From Phycisphaerae bacterium SM23_33 (GTDB taxonomy: Bacteria; Planctomycetota; Phycisphaerae; SM23-33): a stretch of 33,831 bases of DNA. Below the pieces are notes generated by a model. The model was given only the letters and a program-made list of their open reading frames with translations. It was not told where the DNA came from and did no database searches. Position numbers and translations under genes: made by a program. Positions 7,567 to 16,109 of this stretch are shown here, piece by piece (within the stretch, counting starts at the first letter, position 1; each line of letters begins with the position of its first letter). Location of the stretch: NCBI GenBank assembly GCA_001303665.1, contig LJUF01000015.1, positions 8,064 to 41,894 of the forward strand, given 5' to 3'.

Positions 7567-8196
7567 TCATGTCGGCGGGGCCGAAGAGCCCTCCTCCGTG
7601 GGGGCCGCGCCGGAATCGCCGGTCGGCTCCTCAGCCGGTGCCGGCCGCTCGGCGGGGGCCGCTTTGGGCCTCTCCCGCTTGCTCTTGACCACCGGGACCA
7701 GCAGCATGGTCGCGGCCCGCCTGTCCATGTGAAGCCCTTCCTCGACCTTGGCGATGTCGGCCAGCGACGCGGCAGTGGCAGCAAGGATCTCCTGTCCCAG
7801 GTCGGTGTGGGCCATCTCCCGGCCGCGGAACCGCAGGGTGAAGCGCACGCGGTCGCCGCGCTGGAGAAACTCTCGGGCACGGCTGACCTTGATCTGAAGG
7901 TCATGCCGACTGATCTTGGGGGTGCGGATTCGGATCTCCTTCAGCTCCGTCGCGTGCCGGCGGGCCTTCGCCTTGCGCTCCTTTTTCTTCTGGGCGTACT
8001 TCCACTTGCCGTAGTCCATGATGCGACAGACGGGAGGCTTGGCCTGGGGGGCCACTTCGACCAGATCCAGCCCGGCGGCGCGGGCTTTCTCCAGCGCTTC
8101 ACGGGTGTCGAGGATGCCGACCTGGCTGCCGTCGGCGTCGATCAGACGGATCGGCGAGATGCGGACGCGTTCGTTACGGCGGAGTTCCTGTGCGAT
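7567..8196 (-). CDS. infC: Translation initiation factor IF-3, with AUC start codon
   Basis: IF-3 binds the 30S subunit, checks the start codon and initiator tRNA, and prevents premature 50S joining. The N-domain (RRNERVRISPIRLIDADG, then EKARAAGLDLVEVAPQAK) continues into PPVCRIMDYGKWKYAQKKKE and the C-domain (EIRIRTPKISRHDLQIKV). No ATG, GTG or TTG lies between the in-frame stop upstream and the start of the N-domain. The only sensible start is ATC at 8196, giving (Met)-AQELRRNER, with GAGGG about 8 bases before it. The first conventional codon (GTG at 8055) would cut off the whole N-domain. IF-3 is known to use rare AUU/AUC/AUA starts for autoregulation, which fits. At 209 residues it carries about 35 extra C-terminal residues rich in Ala, Pro and Glu. 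Confidence 0.93.
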   Translation of the reverse strand: MAQELRRNERVRISPIRLIDADGSQVGILDTREALEKARAAGLDLVEVAPQAKPPVCRIMDYGKWKYAQKKKERKAKARRHATELKEIRIRTPKISRHDLQIKVSRAREFLQRGDRVRFTLRFRGREMAHTDLGQEILAATAASLADIAKVEEGLHMDRRAATMLLVPVVKSKRERPKAAPAERPAPAEEPTGDSGAAPTEEGSSAPPT

Positions 8197-8279
8197 GGCT
8201 CTTACCCTCGAATTTCCTTACAAACCGGCGGCCCCGGCCCACCGCGGGCCGGTCCGCGGCGGCAAGCATTATTTTACCA

Positions 8280-10274
8280 CTAGGTTTTGCAAAACGCCGC
8301 CCGGGCGCCTCGGGAATTTACCTCTTCCCGCAGCGCCTGCACGGCCTCAGCCAGCGGGAAAGAGCCCACCTCGCCGACACCGCGGCGGCGGACGGATACG
8401 CTCCGCGCCCCGGCCTCGCGCGCCCCGACAATAAGCAGGTAAGGCACCTTCTGGAGGGTCCAGCGGCGGATCTTGGCCGCAATCTTGTCCGGTGTGTCGT
8501 CGTTTTCGACGCGCAGGCCGGCCGATCCGGCCGACCCCGCGACCTCGGCGGCATAGTCGTTGAACTTCTCGCTGACCGGCAGCACCGCCAACTGCACCGG
8601 CGAAAGCCACAGGGGAAACGCCCCGCCGAAGTGCTCGATCAGGATGCCGATAAACCGCTCCAGCGAGCCGAACGGCGCCCGATGAATCATCACCGGGCGG
8701 TGCACGGCGTTATCGGCGCCGACGTATTCCAGGCCGAACCGCTCGGGGATGTTGTAGTCCACCTGGATCGTCCCAAGCTGCCACTCTCGCCCGAGGCAGT
8801 CCTTGACGATGAAGTCGATCTTGGGGCCGTAGAAAGCGGCCTCATCCGGCTCCTCGGTGAAGTTCATTCCCAGCGCCGACACCACGGAACGGATGTTGGC
8901 CTCGGCCAGGTCCCAGTTCCTGGGCTCGCCGACGTACTTGGAGGAGTCCGGGCCGCGCAGCCCGATCCGCACGCGGTAGTCCCTCAGCTCCAGCGTCCCC
9001 AGCACCAACTCGACCAGCCCGACGCAGGACTCGAGTTCCGACTCAAGCTGCTGGGGCGTGCAGAAGATGTGGGCGTCGTCGCAGCAGTACCCGCGGACCC
9101 GGGTCAGGCCGGTCAGCTCGCCGGATTGCTCAAAGCGATAGACGGTGCCGAATTCCGCCAGCCGCAGCGGCAGCTCGCGGTAGCTGCGCTGGGTGGACTT
9201 GTATATCTGCACGTGGTGCGGGCAGTTCATGGGCTTCAGCAGGTAGCCCTGCTCCTGCCCCTCCGCCGAGGTGCCCGTCAGGATCGGCGGGAACTGCGAT
9301 TCCTTGTAGTAAGGGTAGTGGCCGCTGGTGCGGTACAGGCCCAGCTTGCCGATGTGCGGGGTCACCACCATCTGGTAGCCGCGCTTGACCAGCTCTCCGC
9401 GCAGCCAGGATTCCAGTTCGTGGCGGACGATCGCGCCTCGCGGCAGCCACAAAGGCAGCCCCGGCCCGACCTCGTCGGACAGCAGAAACAGCCCCAGCTG
9501 CCTGCCCAGGACGCGGTGATCGCGCTTCCGGGCCTCCTCGATCCGCTGGAGGTGCTCGTCCAGCTGCTTCTTGTCGAAAAAGGCCACGCCGTACACCCGC
9601 GTGAGCATCTGCCGGGCTTCGTCGCCGCGCCAGTAGGCCCCGGCCACGGACAGCAGCTTGAACACCTTGACCTTACCGGTGGACGGCAGGTGCGGGCCCC
9701 GGCACAGGTCCAGGAAGTCGCCCTGCTCGTACAGGCTCACGGTGGAGAGGCCCTCCTGCCGGGCCCGGTCGTCGATCATCTCCACCTTGTACTGCTGGCC
9801 CAGCTCGGCAAAACGCTTCCTGGCCTGCTCAACGGGCAGTTCCGTGCGGCGGATGGGAATATCCTCGGCGACGATCTTCCGCATTTCCTGCTCGACCTTC
9901 TCCAAGTCTTCCGCCCCCAAGGGCTTGGGAAGATCGAAATCGTAGTAGAAGCCGTACTGGAAATCGTCGGTCAGCGGGGGGCCGATGGTGTACTGAACTT
10001 CCCGGCCGTACAGTCGGCGCATCGCCTGCGCCAGCACGTGGGCCACGGTGTGGCGCAGCACCTGCAGGGACTGCTCGTCGCGGTCGGTAAGGATCCTCAG
10101 CCGGTGGGAGCCCTGGGTCAATTCCGCGGTCAGGTCGGTGGGCTGACCGTCCACCTCGGCGGCCAAGGCGGCCTGGGCCAGGCGCGGAGAGATGTCGGCC
10201 GCCACGCAAGCGGGTGTGACGGCCTTGTGGTATTTGAGGCTGCTTCCGTCGGGCAGCTCGATCAAGACGGTCAT
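8280..10274 (-). CDS. thrS: Threonyl-tRNA synthetase
   Basis: A 664-residue class II synthetase that charges tRNA-Thr and edits Ser-tRNA-Thr. Domains in order are TGS (1-65, TVLIELPDGSSLKYH), the N2 editing domain (about 70-230, with HTVAHVLAQAMRRLYG), the catalytic core (about 250-540) and the anticodon-binding domain (about 550-650). The core zinc ligands are present: Cys in LKPMNCPHHVQIY, His in DDAHIF and His in MIHRAPFGSLERF. The motif 2 loop reads RGYCCDDAHIF where the family normally has RGFTQDDAHIF, so the conserved Gln before the two Asp is Cys. The ATG at 10274 has GGGAG about 10 bases upstream. The gene is preceded by an apparent threonine attenuator and followed after 83 bases by infC. 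Confidence 0.97.
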   Translation of the reverse strand: MTVLIELPDGSSLKYHKAVTPACVAADISPRLAQAALAAEVDGQPTDLTAELTQGSHRLRILTDRDEQSLQVLRHTVAHVLAQAMRRLYGREVQYTIGPPLTDDFQYGFYYDFDLPKPLGAEDLEKVEQEMRKIVAEDIPIRRTELPVEQARKRFAELGQQYKVEMIDDRARQEGLSTVSLYEQGDFLDLCRGPHLPSTGKVKVFKLLSVAGAYWRGDEARQMLTRVYGVAFFDKKQLDEHLQRIEEARKRDHRVLGRQLGLFLLSDEVGPGLPLWLPRGAIVRHELESWLRGELVKRGYQMVVTPHIGKLGLYRTSGHYPYYKESQFPPILTGTSAEGQEQGYLLKPMNCPHHVQIYKSTQRSYRELPLRLAEFGTVYRFEQSGELTGLTRVRGYCCDDAHIFCTPQQLESELESCVGLVELVLGTLELRDYRVRIGLRGPDSSKYVGEPRNWDLAEANIRSVVSALGMNFTEEPDEAAFYGPKIDFIVKDCLGREWQLGTIQVDYNIPERFGLEYVGADNAVHRPVMIHRAPFGSLERFIGILIEHFGGAFPLWLSPVQLAVLPVSEKFNDYAAEVAGSAGSAGLRVENDDTPDKIAAKIRRWTLQKVPYLLIVGAREAGARSVSVRRRGVGEVGSFPLAEAVQALREEVNSRGARAAFCKT

Positions 10275-10334
10275 GATCTGGCGGCTCCCTGCCGCTCCGG
10301 GGCTCGCCTCGAGTTGCGCCTTGTCGCTGTCGGC

Positions 10335-10455
10335 AAAAAAGCCGGTACACGAAGGTCCGGAGGACCCACGGCAAGCGCGCGCCCCGGGCTGACCCGGAGG
10401 GCCCTTAGCACGTCGTGGTGATCCTCGTCGTCTTCGGCATAGTTCGTGTACCGGC
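10335..10455 (-). terminator. Long-range intrinsic terminator of the thrS leader
   Basis: On the minus strand GCCGGTACACGAA (10455-10443) is perfectly complementary to TTCGTGTACCGGC (10353-10341), which is followed directly by TTTTTTG (from 10340). The 89-base loop holds two smaller hairpins, giving a compact multibranch structure that ends in a U-tract. It lies about 60 bases before thrS, so termination here would prevent synthetase expression. Confidence 0.72.
10405..10440 (-). CDS. Threonine-rich leader peptide of thrS
   Basis: An 11-codon frame encoding MPKTTRITTTC then TAA; five of the eleven codons are threonine (ACG, ACG, ACC, ACG, ACG), with one Ile, much like the thr operon leader peptide of enteric bacteria. 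The same frame is open upstream to a GTG at 10473, which would give 22 codons with eight Thr. Neither start has a strong ribosome-binding site. The ATG lies two bases after the 5' arm of the leader terminator. Codon content, position before thrS and fit with the terminator are the evidence; it is too short for homology. Confidence 0.68.
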   Translation of the reverse strand: MPKTTRITTTC

Positions 10456-10483
10456 TGACCCGATAAAGGTCACTGCAAACCAT

Positions 10484-10511
10484 AGGGTATCGCCCGGGGC
10501 TCGAAAGTCAA
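10484..10511 (-). promoter_or_regulatory. Candidate promoter of thrS
   Basis: TTGACT (10511-10506), a 16-base spacer and TACCCT (10489-10484) on the minus strand, between the glucan phosphorylase gene and the thrS leader. The -35 is good and the -10 moderate; TATGGT at 10486-10481 is an alternative -10 with longer spacing. If correct, transcription starts near 10477, just before the threonine-rich frame. Confidence 0.5.
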
Positions 10512-10563
10512 ATGGAATTTGGCCCCGGCGAAGCGCCATTCCGGCGTCCGCCGGGTGGACCCA

Positions 10564-13119
10564 TCATGCCCAGCGGACGAGGCCCATCTCGCGGGGATCC
10601 GGCATGGCCTGATGGCGCGGCAGGACGCGGACGGTATAGCCGGCCAGGCCGCTCTTCCTGCAAGGCATGTCCGCGGCGTACCGCACGCGCCCTTCGGTGT
10701 CGGGGTCGCCCTGCGGCTCCATTTGCACGGCCTCGCCGGTGATCAACTGGCCGTCGGGGTCCAACTGCCCGTGGTACAGTTGCACCGACACGTCGCCGGG
10801 CGAGACCTTGCCCAGCATCACCGTGGCCTCGACCCGCACCGGCCGGCCGACGCGGGAAACGCCGTCCATGTCGTCGTGAACGAACTCGATCCGCACCTGA
10901 TTGAACTGCTCGAGGAACCACCGCTTCCATTCGGCCAGGGCCTGGGCCCCGCCCATCTCATCGGCGGTCAGCTTGCGCCAGCGCTCGGAGGCCGGCAGGT
11001 AGGACTTCTCGCAGTACTCCCGGACCATTCGGTTGGTGTTGAAGCACGGGGCGAGCTTCCGCATGGCGGCCTTCATCCGCCCGATCCACTGCCGCGGCAG
11101 GCCGTCCGGGCCCCGGTTGTAGAACATCGGAACGACTTCCCTCTCCAGGAGATGGTACAGCGCCTGGCTTTCCACGGCGTTCTGGTAGTCCAGGTCCTCG
11201 TAGGTCTCGCCGGAGCCGATGGCCCAGCCCACCTCGGGGCTGTAGCCCTCGTCCCACCACCCGTCCAGGATGGAGACGTTCAGCCCGCCGTTGGCGGCGA
11301 CTTTCATGCCGCTGGTGCCGGAGGCCTCCATCGGCCGCAGCGGCGTATTCAGCCAGACGTCCGCGCCCTGAACCATGTAGCGGGTCAGGTTGATGTCGTA
11401 ATCTTCGAGGAAGACGATGTTTCTGCGGAACTCCGGACGGCGGGCGATGTGCACGATCTGACGGATGAGTTCCTTGCCGGGGTTGTCCCGCGGGTGGGCC
11501 TTTCCGGCAAAGAGGATCTGCACGGGCATCTTGGGGTCGTTCAGCAGCCGACCCAGCCGCTCGATGTCCTGCAGGATCAGGTTGGCCCGCTTGTACGTGG
11601 CGAACCTGCGCGAGAAGCCGATGGTGAGGGCTTCGGCGTCGAGGACCTCCTCGGCGGCGGCCAGCTCCGCCTGGCCGGCGCCCCTGCGGGTCAACTGCTC
11701 CCTGAGCCGCCGCCGGGCAAACGCCACCAGCCGCTCACGACGCCGCTCGTGCGTCCGCCACAGCTCGGTATCGGGGATCTGGTCGACCGCGTCCCAGACG
11801 TGGACGTCGGCGGGCTGTTCCTGCCAGTCCGGGCCAAGATACCGGTCGTACAGCCCCGCCAGGTCGTAGCTGATCCAGCTGCCGGTGTGGATGCCGTTGG
11901 TGATGTGGTCGATGGGGATTTCGTGGTCCGGCAAAGAGGGCCAGACGCCCGACCACAGCCTCCGGCTGACCTGCCCGTGCAGCCTGCTGACGCCGTTGCG
12001 GCAACTGCTCAGCCGCAGGGCCATCACCGTCAGGGACATCGGCTCCTCGGCGTTGTTGGGGTCCTGGCGACCCAGGCCGAGGAACTCGTTCCGCGACAGC
12101 CCGAGTTTTTCCCAGAAATCCTTGAAGTACTTCTCAATCAGCCAGGCCTCGAAGGCGTCGTTGCCGGCCGGGACCGGCGTGTGGGGCGTGAACACATTCG
12201 AGGCGATGACCGCCTCGCGGGCGGCCTGGAACGAAACTCCCCGCTCGGCCATGAGCACGCGGATCCGCTCCAGGCTCAGAAAGGCCGAGTGGCCCTCGTT
12301 CATGTGAAAGACTTCCGGCTGAATGCCCAGCGCGGCCAGCGCCCGCACGCCGCCGATGCCGAGGATAATCTCCTGGCGGATCCGCATCTCCTGGTCGCCG
12401 CCGTAAAGCTGGCCGGTAATCTGCCGGTCCTCGGGGGAGTTCTCCGGCACGTTGGTGTCCAGCAGATACAGGTTCACGCGGCCGACGTGGACCACCCAAA
12501 TGCGAACCTTGACCGGCCGGCCGGGGAATGCCACCTCCGCCGTCAGCGGCTGGCCGTCCCGGGTGACCGGCTCGACCGGCATGTTGTAAAAGTCATTGCG
12601 AGGGAACAGTTCGAGCTGCCAGCCATCGGCGTTGAGCCTTTGCCCGAAATACCCTTGCTGATACAGCAGCCCGATCCCCGCCAGGGGCACGCCCAGGTCG
12701 GAGGCGCTCTTGAGATGATCGCCGGCCAGCACGCCCAGCCCGCCGGAGTACATGGGGATACACTCGGTCAGGCCGAATTCGGCGCAGAAGTAACCGATTC
12801 TCGGCTTGTCCGCCTCGCCGTAGTTCTGGTTCCACCACGACCCCCTGGCCAGGTAGTCCTGCTGCTCGCCCAGGGCCCGGCGGAACTGGGTGAGAAAACC
12901 GGAATCCCTGCTGACCGCCTCCAGCCGTTCCTGGTCGATCTGGCCGAGCATGGCCACGGGGTTGTGACCCGTCTGGTCCCAGCCCTTAGGGTCCAGGCGG
13001 CGGAACACCTCGCGGATCTCGCCCCGCCAGGACCATCGAAGGTTGTAGGCCAACTCGACCAGACCGGTCAGGTTCTCGGGCAAGGCCGGCTCGACTCTGA
13101 ACGAGCGAAGCGGTCTCAT
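10564..13119 (-). CDS. glgP: Alpha-glucan (glycogen/maltodextrin) phosphorylase, GT35
   Basis: An 851-residue pyridoxal-phosphate enzyme that releases glucose 1-phosphate from alpha-1,4-glucans. Residues 1-100 match the DUF3417 N-terminal region of the shorter phosphorylase group ([19 protein letters not shown]). The catalytic body follows, with [36 protein letters not shown], and the cofactor-lysine segment [19 protein letters not shown], then a beta-rich C-terminal region (about 740-851). The DUF3417 type lacks the allosteric N-terminal arms of muscle-type enzymes. The ATG at 13119 is the first start and matches the family N-terminus. It is a monocistronic minus-strand gene divergent from the lipoprotein gene upstream; no other glycogen gene is nearby. 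Confidence 0.94.
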   Translation of the reverse strand: MRPLRSFRVEPALPENLTGLVELAYNLRWSWRGEIREVFRRLDPKGWDQTGHNPVAMLGQIDQERLEAVSRDSGFLTQFRRALGEQQDYLARGSWWNQNYGEADKPRIGYFCAEFGLTECIPMYSGGLGVLAGDHLKSASDLGVPLAGIGLLYQQGYFGQRLNADGWQLELFPRNDFYNMPVEPVTRDGQPLTAEVAFPGRPVKVRIWVVHVGRVNLYLLDTNVPENSPEDRQITGQLYGGDQEMRIRQEIILGIGGVRALAALGIQPEVFHMNEGHSAFLSLERIRVLMAERGVSFQAAREAVIASNVFTPHTPVPAGNDAFEAWLIEKYFKDFWEKLGLSRNEFLGLGRQDPNNAEEPMSLTVMALRLSSCRNGVSRLHGQVSRRLWSGVWPSLPDHEIPIDHITNGIHTGSWISYDLAGLYDRYLGPDWQEQPADVHVWDAVDQIPDTELWRTHERRRERLVAFARRRLREQLTRRGAGQAELAAAEEVLDAEALTIGFSRRFATYKRANLILQDIERLGRLLNDPKMPVQILFAGKAHPRDNPGKELIRQIVHIARRPEFRRNIVFLEDYDINLTRYMVQGADVWLNTPLRPMEASGTSGMKVAANGGLNVSILDGWWDEGYSPEVGWAIGSGETYEDLDYQNAVESQALYHLLEREVVPMFYNRGPDGLPRQWIGRMKAAMRKLAPCFNTNRMVREYCEKSYLPASERWRKLTADEMGGAQALAEWKRWFLEQFNQVRIEFVHDDMDGVSRVGRPVRVEATVMLGKVSPGDVSVQLYHGQLDPDGQLITGEAVQMEPQGDPDTEGRVRYAADMPCRKSGLAGYTVRVLPRHQAMPDPREMGLVRWA

Positions 13120-13272
13120 ACGCCATCCCTATCCTCATCCGGGCAGGCGGGGGCGCGCAGAACCCCTGCGTGCCCTGCACAGCCTTAATCGGCCATTCCG
13201 GTCGGAAAGATTACAGGCATTGCGGTACTCGCCCGCCGCTGCGAAGCAACTGGGCCCGCCCCCCGGTCCCGC

Positions 13273-13300
13273 TTGCCCTCAGGACACGCCATGCTAGAAT
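13273..13300 (+). promoter_or_regulatory. Candidate promoter of the lipoprotein gene at 13340
   Basis: TTGCCC (13273-13278), a 16-base spacer and TAGAAT (13295-13300) followed by AATA. It sits 40 bases before the lipoprotein start in the divergent region with glgP. Confidence 0.6.
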
Positions 13301-13339
13301 AATACGCCGTCGAGGTCGAAGCCGATACCAAAAGCCGAA

Positions 13340-14002
13340 ATGTTACCTGCACGTCAGAAAGCTCGCGCGTTGTGCCCCATCAGCTTTCTCGCCGCCTTGG
13401 CGGCCGCGGGCGGGCTCGGCTCCTGCAAAAGCGGCGTACCTCGCCCCCAACAGCCGACCACCACCGCGGCCAGCCTGCCCGCCGCCTCACCGGTGAAAGC
13501 AGACGCCCTGGAGAAGCTGGACGAGCTTATGCAACAAGGGCTTATGGAAATCCGGCAGCGCCGGCATGGGCCGCTGCTGCGGATCGCCCAGGCCATCGAG
13601 CAGCTGGCCTTTCAAGACCCAGACACCGCACAGCGACGGGATGCCCTGGCCGAGACGTTCCGCGGCGAGGCCGCAATCATAAAAGACGCGCTGCACCGCT
13701 TTCTATTTGTCGAGTTGCGGCCCCTTCCGGATGCGGAAAGAAAGGAATGGCTGGCCGCAGGCGACCGCGGCGAGGAGGATGCCCTCAGCCGTTCGGCCTG
13801 TGCCCTGGCCGAGCATTTCTTCCAGGCCGGCCAGGCCCACCTGCGGGCGACGCCGGCCCTGCGATCCGGCAGCGCCGACCCGGCCACCCAACTGCCGGTC
13901 CGCTACGCCGGGCCGACCGACTCGCCCTGGAAGCGCCAGTTCGATGAGGCATTCAATGCCCGCATGCGTGCCCTGGCCCTGGCCGGCCGGTCGCACCAGT
14001 AG
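13340..14002 (+). CDS. Predicted lipoprotein, function unknown
   Basis: A 220-residue protein. The first 29 residues are a lipoprotein signal: basic MLPARQKARA, a hydrophobic stretch PISFLAALAAAG, and the lipobox LGSC with the acylated Cys at about residue 29. A Pro/Thr/Ala-rich linker (30-50) leads to a helical domain with regularly charged segments (LEKLDELMQQGLMEIRQRRH, RRDALAETFRGEAAIIKDAL) and no recognised family. It is probably anchored in a membrane facing the periplasm. The ATG has only a weak ribosome-binding site, but the candidate promoter 40 bases upstream supports this start. Confidence 0.65.
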   Translation: MLPARQKARALCPISFLAALAAAGGLGSCKSGVPRPQQPTTTAASLPAASPVKADALEKLDELMQQGLMEIRQRRHGPLLRIAQAIEQLAFQDPDTAQRRDALAETFRGEAAIIKDALHRFLFVELRPLPDAERKEWLAAGDRGEEDALSRSACALAEHFFQAGQAHLRATPALRSGSADPATQLPVRYAGPTDSPWKRQFDEAFNARMRALALAGRSHQ

Positions 14003-14149
14003 GCAGAGGCGCGGAGGCATGGCAGGGGAGCCAATCCGTCGCGGCCTGTCGCGCAGCCGACAAACACGTCGGATGGAAAGCCATTTGGATCAATCCCTGC
14101 CGGGGCCGTGACGCAATCAAACTGTAGCAAGGAACTGCCGATAAAGTAG

Positions 14150-14177
14150 TTGGCTCGGATTTCCCTTGCGGTATGGC
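14150..14177 (+). promoter_or_regulatory. Weak candidate promoter of trpB
   Basis: TTGGCT (14150-14155), a 16-base spacer and TATGGC (14172-14177), about 85 bases before trpB. Both boxes are imperfect. No Trp-rich leader peptide or trp-type terminator was found in the 260-base gap between the lipoprotein and trpB. Confidence 0.3.
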
Positions 14178-14263
14178 CCGAGAACGGGTACTAATCCGGC
14201 CCGGCCGTGGCCGACATCGAGTAATAGGTCCATGAGGACGCAGAACCTGATCTGGAGAGCGAC

Positions 14264-15655
14264 ATGAGTGATACCAAGATTTTCCTGCAAGAAAAGGACA
14301 TTCCGCGGCAGTGGTACAACCTGGCCGCCGACCTGCCCACACCGCTGCTTCCCCCGCTGGGTCCGGGCGGGAAGCCGGTCACGCCCGACATGCTGGCGCC
14401 GGTTTTCCCGATGAACCTGATCGAGCTGGAAGTCAGCACGGAGCGGTGGATCGACATCCCCGAGGAGATCCTGCAACTGCTGTATCTGTGGCGCCCGACC
14501 CCGCTGTACAGGGCCCACCGGCTGGAGGAGTTCCTGGGGACGCCGGCCCGGATTTACTACAAGAACGAGGGCGTCTCCCCGCCGGGCAGCCACAAGCCCA
14601 ATACCGCCATCCCCCAGGCCTGGTACAACAAGCAGTTCGGCATCCAGCGGATGACCACCGAGACCGGGGCGGGCCAGTGGGGCAGCGCCCTGGCCTTCGC
14701 CTGTGGCCTGCTGGGCCTGGAATGCAAGGTGTTCATGGTCCGCATCAGCTACGACCAGAAGCCCTACCGGCGGCTCATGATGGAGACCTGGGGCGCCACG
14801 TGCACTCCCAGCCCGTCGGAAGAGACCCAGGCCGGCAAGCAGATCCTGGCCAAGAACCCCGACACGCCCGGGTCGCTGGGGATCGCCATCAGCGAGGCCA
14901 TCGAGGCGGCCGTGACCGACCAGAGCGGCAAGACCCGCTACAGCCTCGGCAGCGTCCTCAACCACGTGCTGCTGCACCAAAGCATCATCGGCCTGGAGGC
15001 CAAGAAGCAGTTGAAGAAGGCCGGCGAAAAGAAGGTGGACGTGGTCATCGGCTGCGCCGGCGGCGGGTCGAACTTCGCGGGGACGGCGTTTCCGTTCGTG
15101 GCCGACAAGATCGCCGGGGCCAAGATCGACATCATCCCGGTGGAGCCGACCTCCTGCCCCACCATGACGCGGGCGCCGTTCGCCTACGACCACGGCGACA
15201 CCGCCGAGATGACCCCGCTGCTGCCCATGCACACGCTGGGGCACAGCTTCGTTCCGCCGCCGATCCACGCCGGCGGGCTGCGGTATCACGGCATGGCCCC
15301 GCTGGTCAGCCAGGCCATCGTCGAGGGCCTGCTGGCGCCGCGGGCGTACGGCCAGTTGACCTGCTACGAAGCCGCCATCACCTGGGCCAAAACCGAAGGG
15401 TTCATCTCCGCCCCCGAGACCTCCCATGCCATCGCCGCCGTCATCGACGAGGCGAAAAAGGCCAAGCAAGAGGGCAAGGAGAAGGTGATCCTGTTCAACT
15501 GGTCCGGGCACGGGCTGATGGACCTGACCGGCTACGAGAGTTACCTGCGCGGCAAGCTGGTCGACTACCCGCTTCCGGAAAAGGAAATGGCCAACAGCCT
15601 GACGGCCATCAAGGGCCTGCCCAAGGCGGAAGCCCGCAAGAGCGGAAAGTGGTGA
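14264..15655 (+). CDS. trpB: Tryptophan synthase beta chain, TrpB2 type
   Basis: A 463-residue PLP enzyme that makes tryptophan from indole and serine. The long N-terminus ([20 protein letters not shown]) and overall length identify the TrpB2 group rather than the roughly 400-residue TrpB1 that pairs tightly with TrpA. The cofactor lysine is in [10 protein letters not shown] (about residue 110), the phosphate-binding loop is [11 protein letters not shown], and [14 protein letters not shown] and [12 protein letters not shown] are the conserved substrate segments. GGAGAG lies 4 bases before the ATG. There is no trpA or other trp gene nearby; TrpB2 commonly occurs unlinked and may scavenge free indole (inference). 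Confidence 0.94.
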   Translation: MSDTKIFLQEKDIPRQWYNLAADLPTPLLPPLGPGGKPVTPDMLAPVFPMNLIELEVSTERWIDIPEEILQLLYLWRPTPLYRAHRLEEFLGTPARIYYKNEGVSPPGSHKPNTAIPQAWYNKQFGIQRMTTETGAGQWGSALAFACGLLGLECKVFMVRISYDQKPYRRLMMETWGATCTPSPSEETQAGKQILAKNPDTPGSLGIAISEAIEAAVTDQSGKTRYSLGSVLNHVLLHQSIIGLEAKKQLKKAGEKKVDVVIGCAGGGSNFAGTAFPFVADKIAGAKIDIIPVEPTSCPTMTRAPFAYDHGDTAEMTPLLPMHTLGHSFVPPPIHAGGLRYHGMAPLVSQAIVEGLLAPRAYGQLTCYEAAITWAKTEGFISAPETSHAIAAVIDEAKKAKQEGKEKVILFNWSGHGLMDLTGYESYLRGKLVDYPLPEKEMANSLTAIKGLPKAEARKSGKW

Positions 15656-15681
15656 CCCCGCCCGCTTCGCTGTGGTAGAAT
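15652..15681 (+). promoter_or_regulatory. Candidate promoter before the small Cys-rich gene
   Basis: GTGACC (15652-15657), an 18-base spacer and TAGAAT (15676-15681) followed by A. The -35 overlaps the trpB stop codon. The -10 is identical to those at 13295 and 28363. Confidence 0.45.
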
Positions 15682-15684
15682 ACA

Positions 15685-15710
15685 GGCGTCCTTCCGTGGG
15701 GAAGGACGCC
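15685..15710 (+). repeat. Perfect 11-bp hairpin after trpB
   Basis: GGCGTCCTTCC (15685-15695), loop GTGG, GGAAGGACGCC (15700-15710). It is followed by TGATTCTTC, not a clean U-tract. It could end the trpB transcript or, given the TAGAAT box only three bases before it, form the very 5' end of the next transcript. Confidence 0.6.
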
Positions 15711-15730
15711 TGATTCTTCGGGCCGAATCC

Positions 15731-16006
15731 GTGGACCAGGAGATTACCAGTCAGGACTACCGCAGGCGCCGCTGCCCCATGCTGGGGCACGACGTCGGCT
15801 TCGGCTATTGCCGGGCGCCGGGCAGGCCCCTGCCCTGCGGAAAGGTCTTCGATTGCTGGTTTGAGACCTTCGACGTGCAGGCCTTCATCCGGAAGCACTT
15901 CAGCGAGCACGAGGTCCAGGAGATACTGGCCCCCCGCCAGGAAAAGCTCACCTCGCTGGTTGAGCTCATCGAAAAGGCCAGGAAGGCCAACGAGTCGAAG
16001 CCGTAG
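15731..16006 (+). CDS. Small conserved hypothetical protein with four-cysteine motif
   Basis: A 91-residue protein from a GTG at 15731. The segment from residue 14 holds four cysteines: RRRRCPMLGHDVGFGYCR, then LPCGKVFDCWFETFDVQAF. The pattern CPxLGxxVxFxYCR...PCxKxxDCWxxxFDV is one I recognise from uncharacterised small proteins of Deltaproteobacteria and planctomycetes and suggests a metal-binding knuckle. The remainder (45-91) is a charged helix. It has no signal peptide or membrane segment, and no strong ribosome-binding site is visible before the GTG. It follows trpB by 75 bases, behind a candidate promoter and a hairpin. Confidence 0.7.
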   Translation: MDQEITSQDYRRRRCPMLGHDVGFGYCRAPGRPLPCGKVFDCWFETFDVQAFIRKHFSEHEVQEILAPRQEKLTSLVELIEKARKANESKP

Positions 16007-16109
16007 CAGCCGCCCCGGCGGGTGGCCATGGGATGTCGAAGACGTAAGCCAAGCGAAAGAAGGCCGATCTCTCGACGAGCTGCGCGGCCGGCCGCGCGGC
16101 GAGCCCACT

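Larger units (their letters stand above)
10275..10477 (-). promoter_or_regulatory. thrS leader: candidate threonine attenuator
   Basis: About 200 bases between the predicted transcription start and thrS. It contains, in order, a threonine-rich short open frame, a small hairpin just after its stop (CCGGG TCAG CCCGG, 10397-10384), a second hairpin (GGTCC/GGACC, 10366-10354), and the 3' arm of a perfect 13-bp inverted repeat followed by six U. The 5' arm (10455-10443) lies directly before the ATG of the short frame. A ribosome stalled on the Thr codons would cover the 5' arm and prevent the terminator; a ribosome that reaches the stop codon would release it. The components are seen in the sequence; the mechanism is inferred by analogy with amino-acid operon attenuators. 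Confidence 0.75.

Noticed and set aside
8190-10421. Long plus-strand open frame of 743 codons across thrS
   Set aside because: It is antisense to a full threonyl-tRNA synthetase, and its composition is typical of a shadow frame.
10271-10483. A 70-codon open frame overlapping the thrS start by an ATGA
   Set aside because: Its product has no recognisable domain, and it runs through the terminator arms and hairpins. The threonine-rich frame in another phase explains the region better.
10275-10500. T-box riboswitch for thrS
   Set aside because: No AGGGTGGNACCGCG-type T-box sequence or specifier-loop layout was found in the leader.
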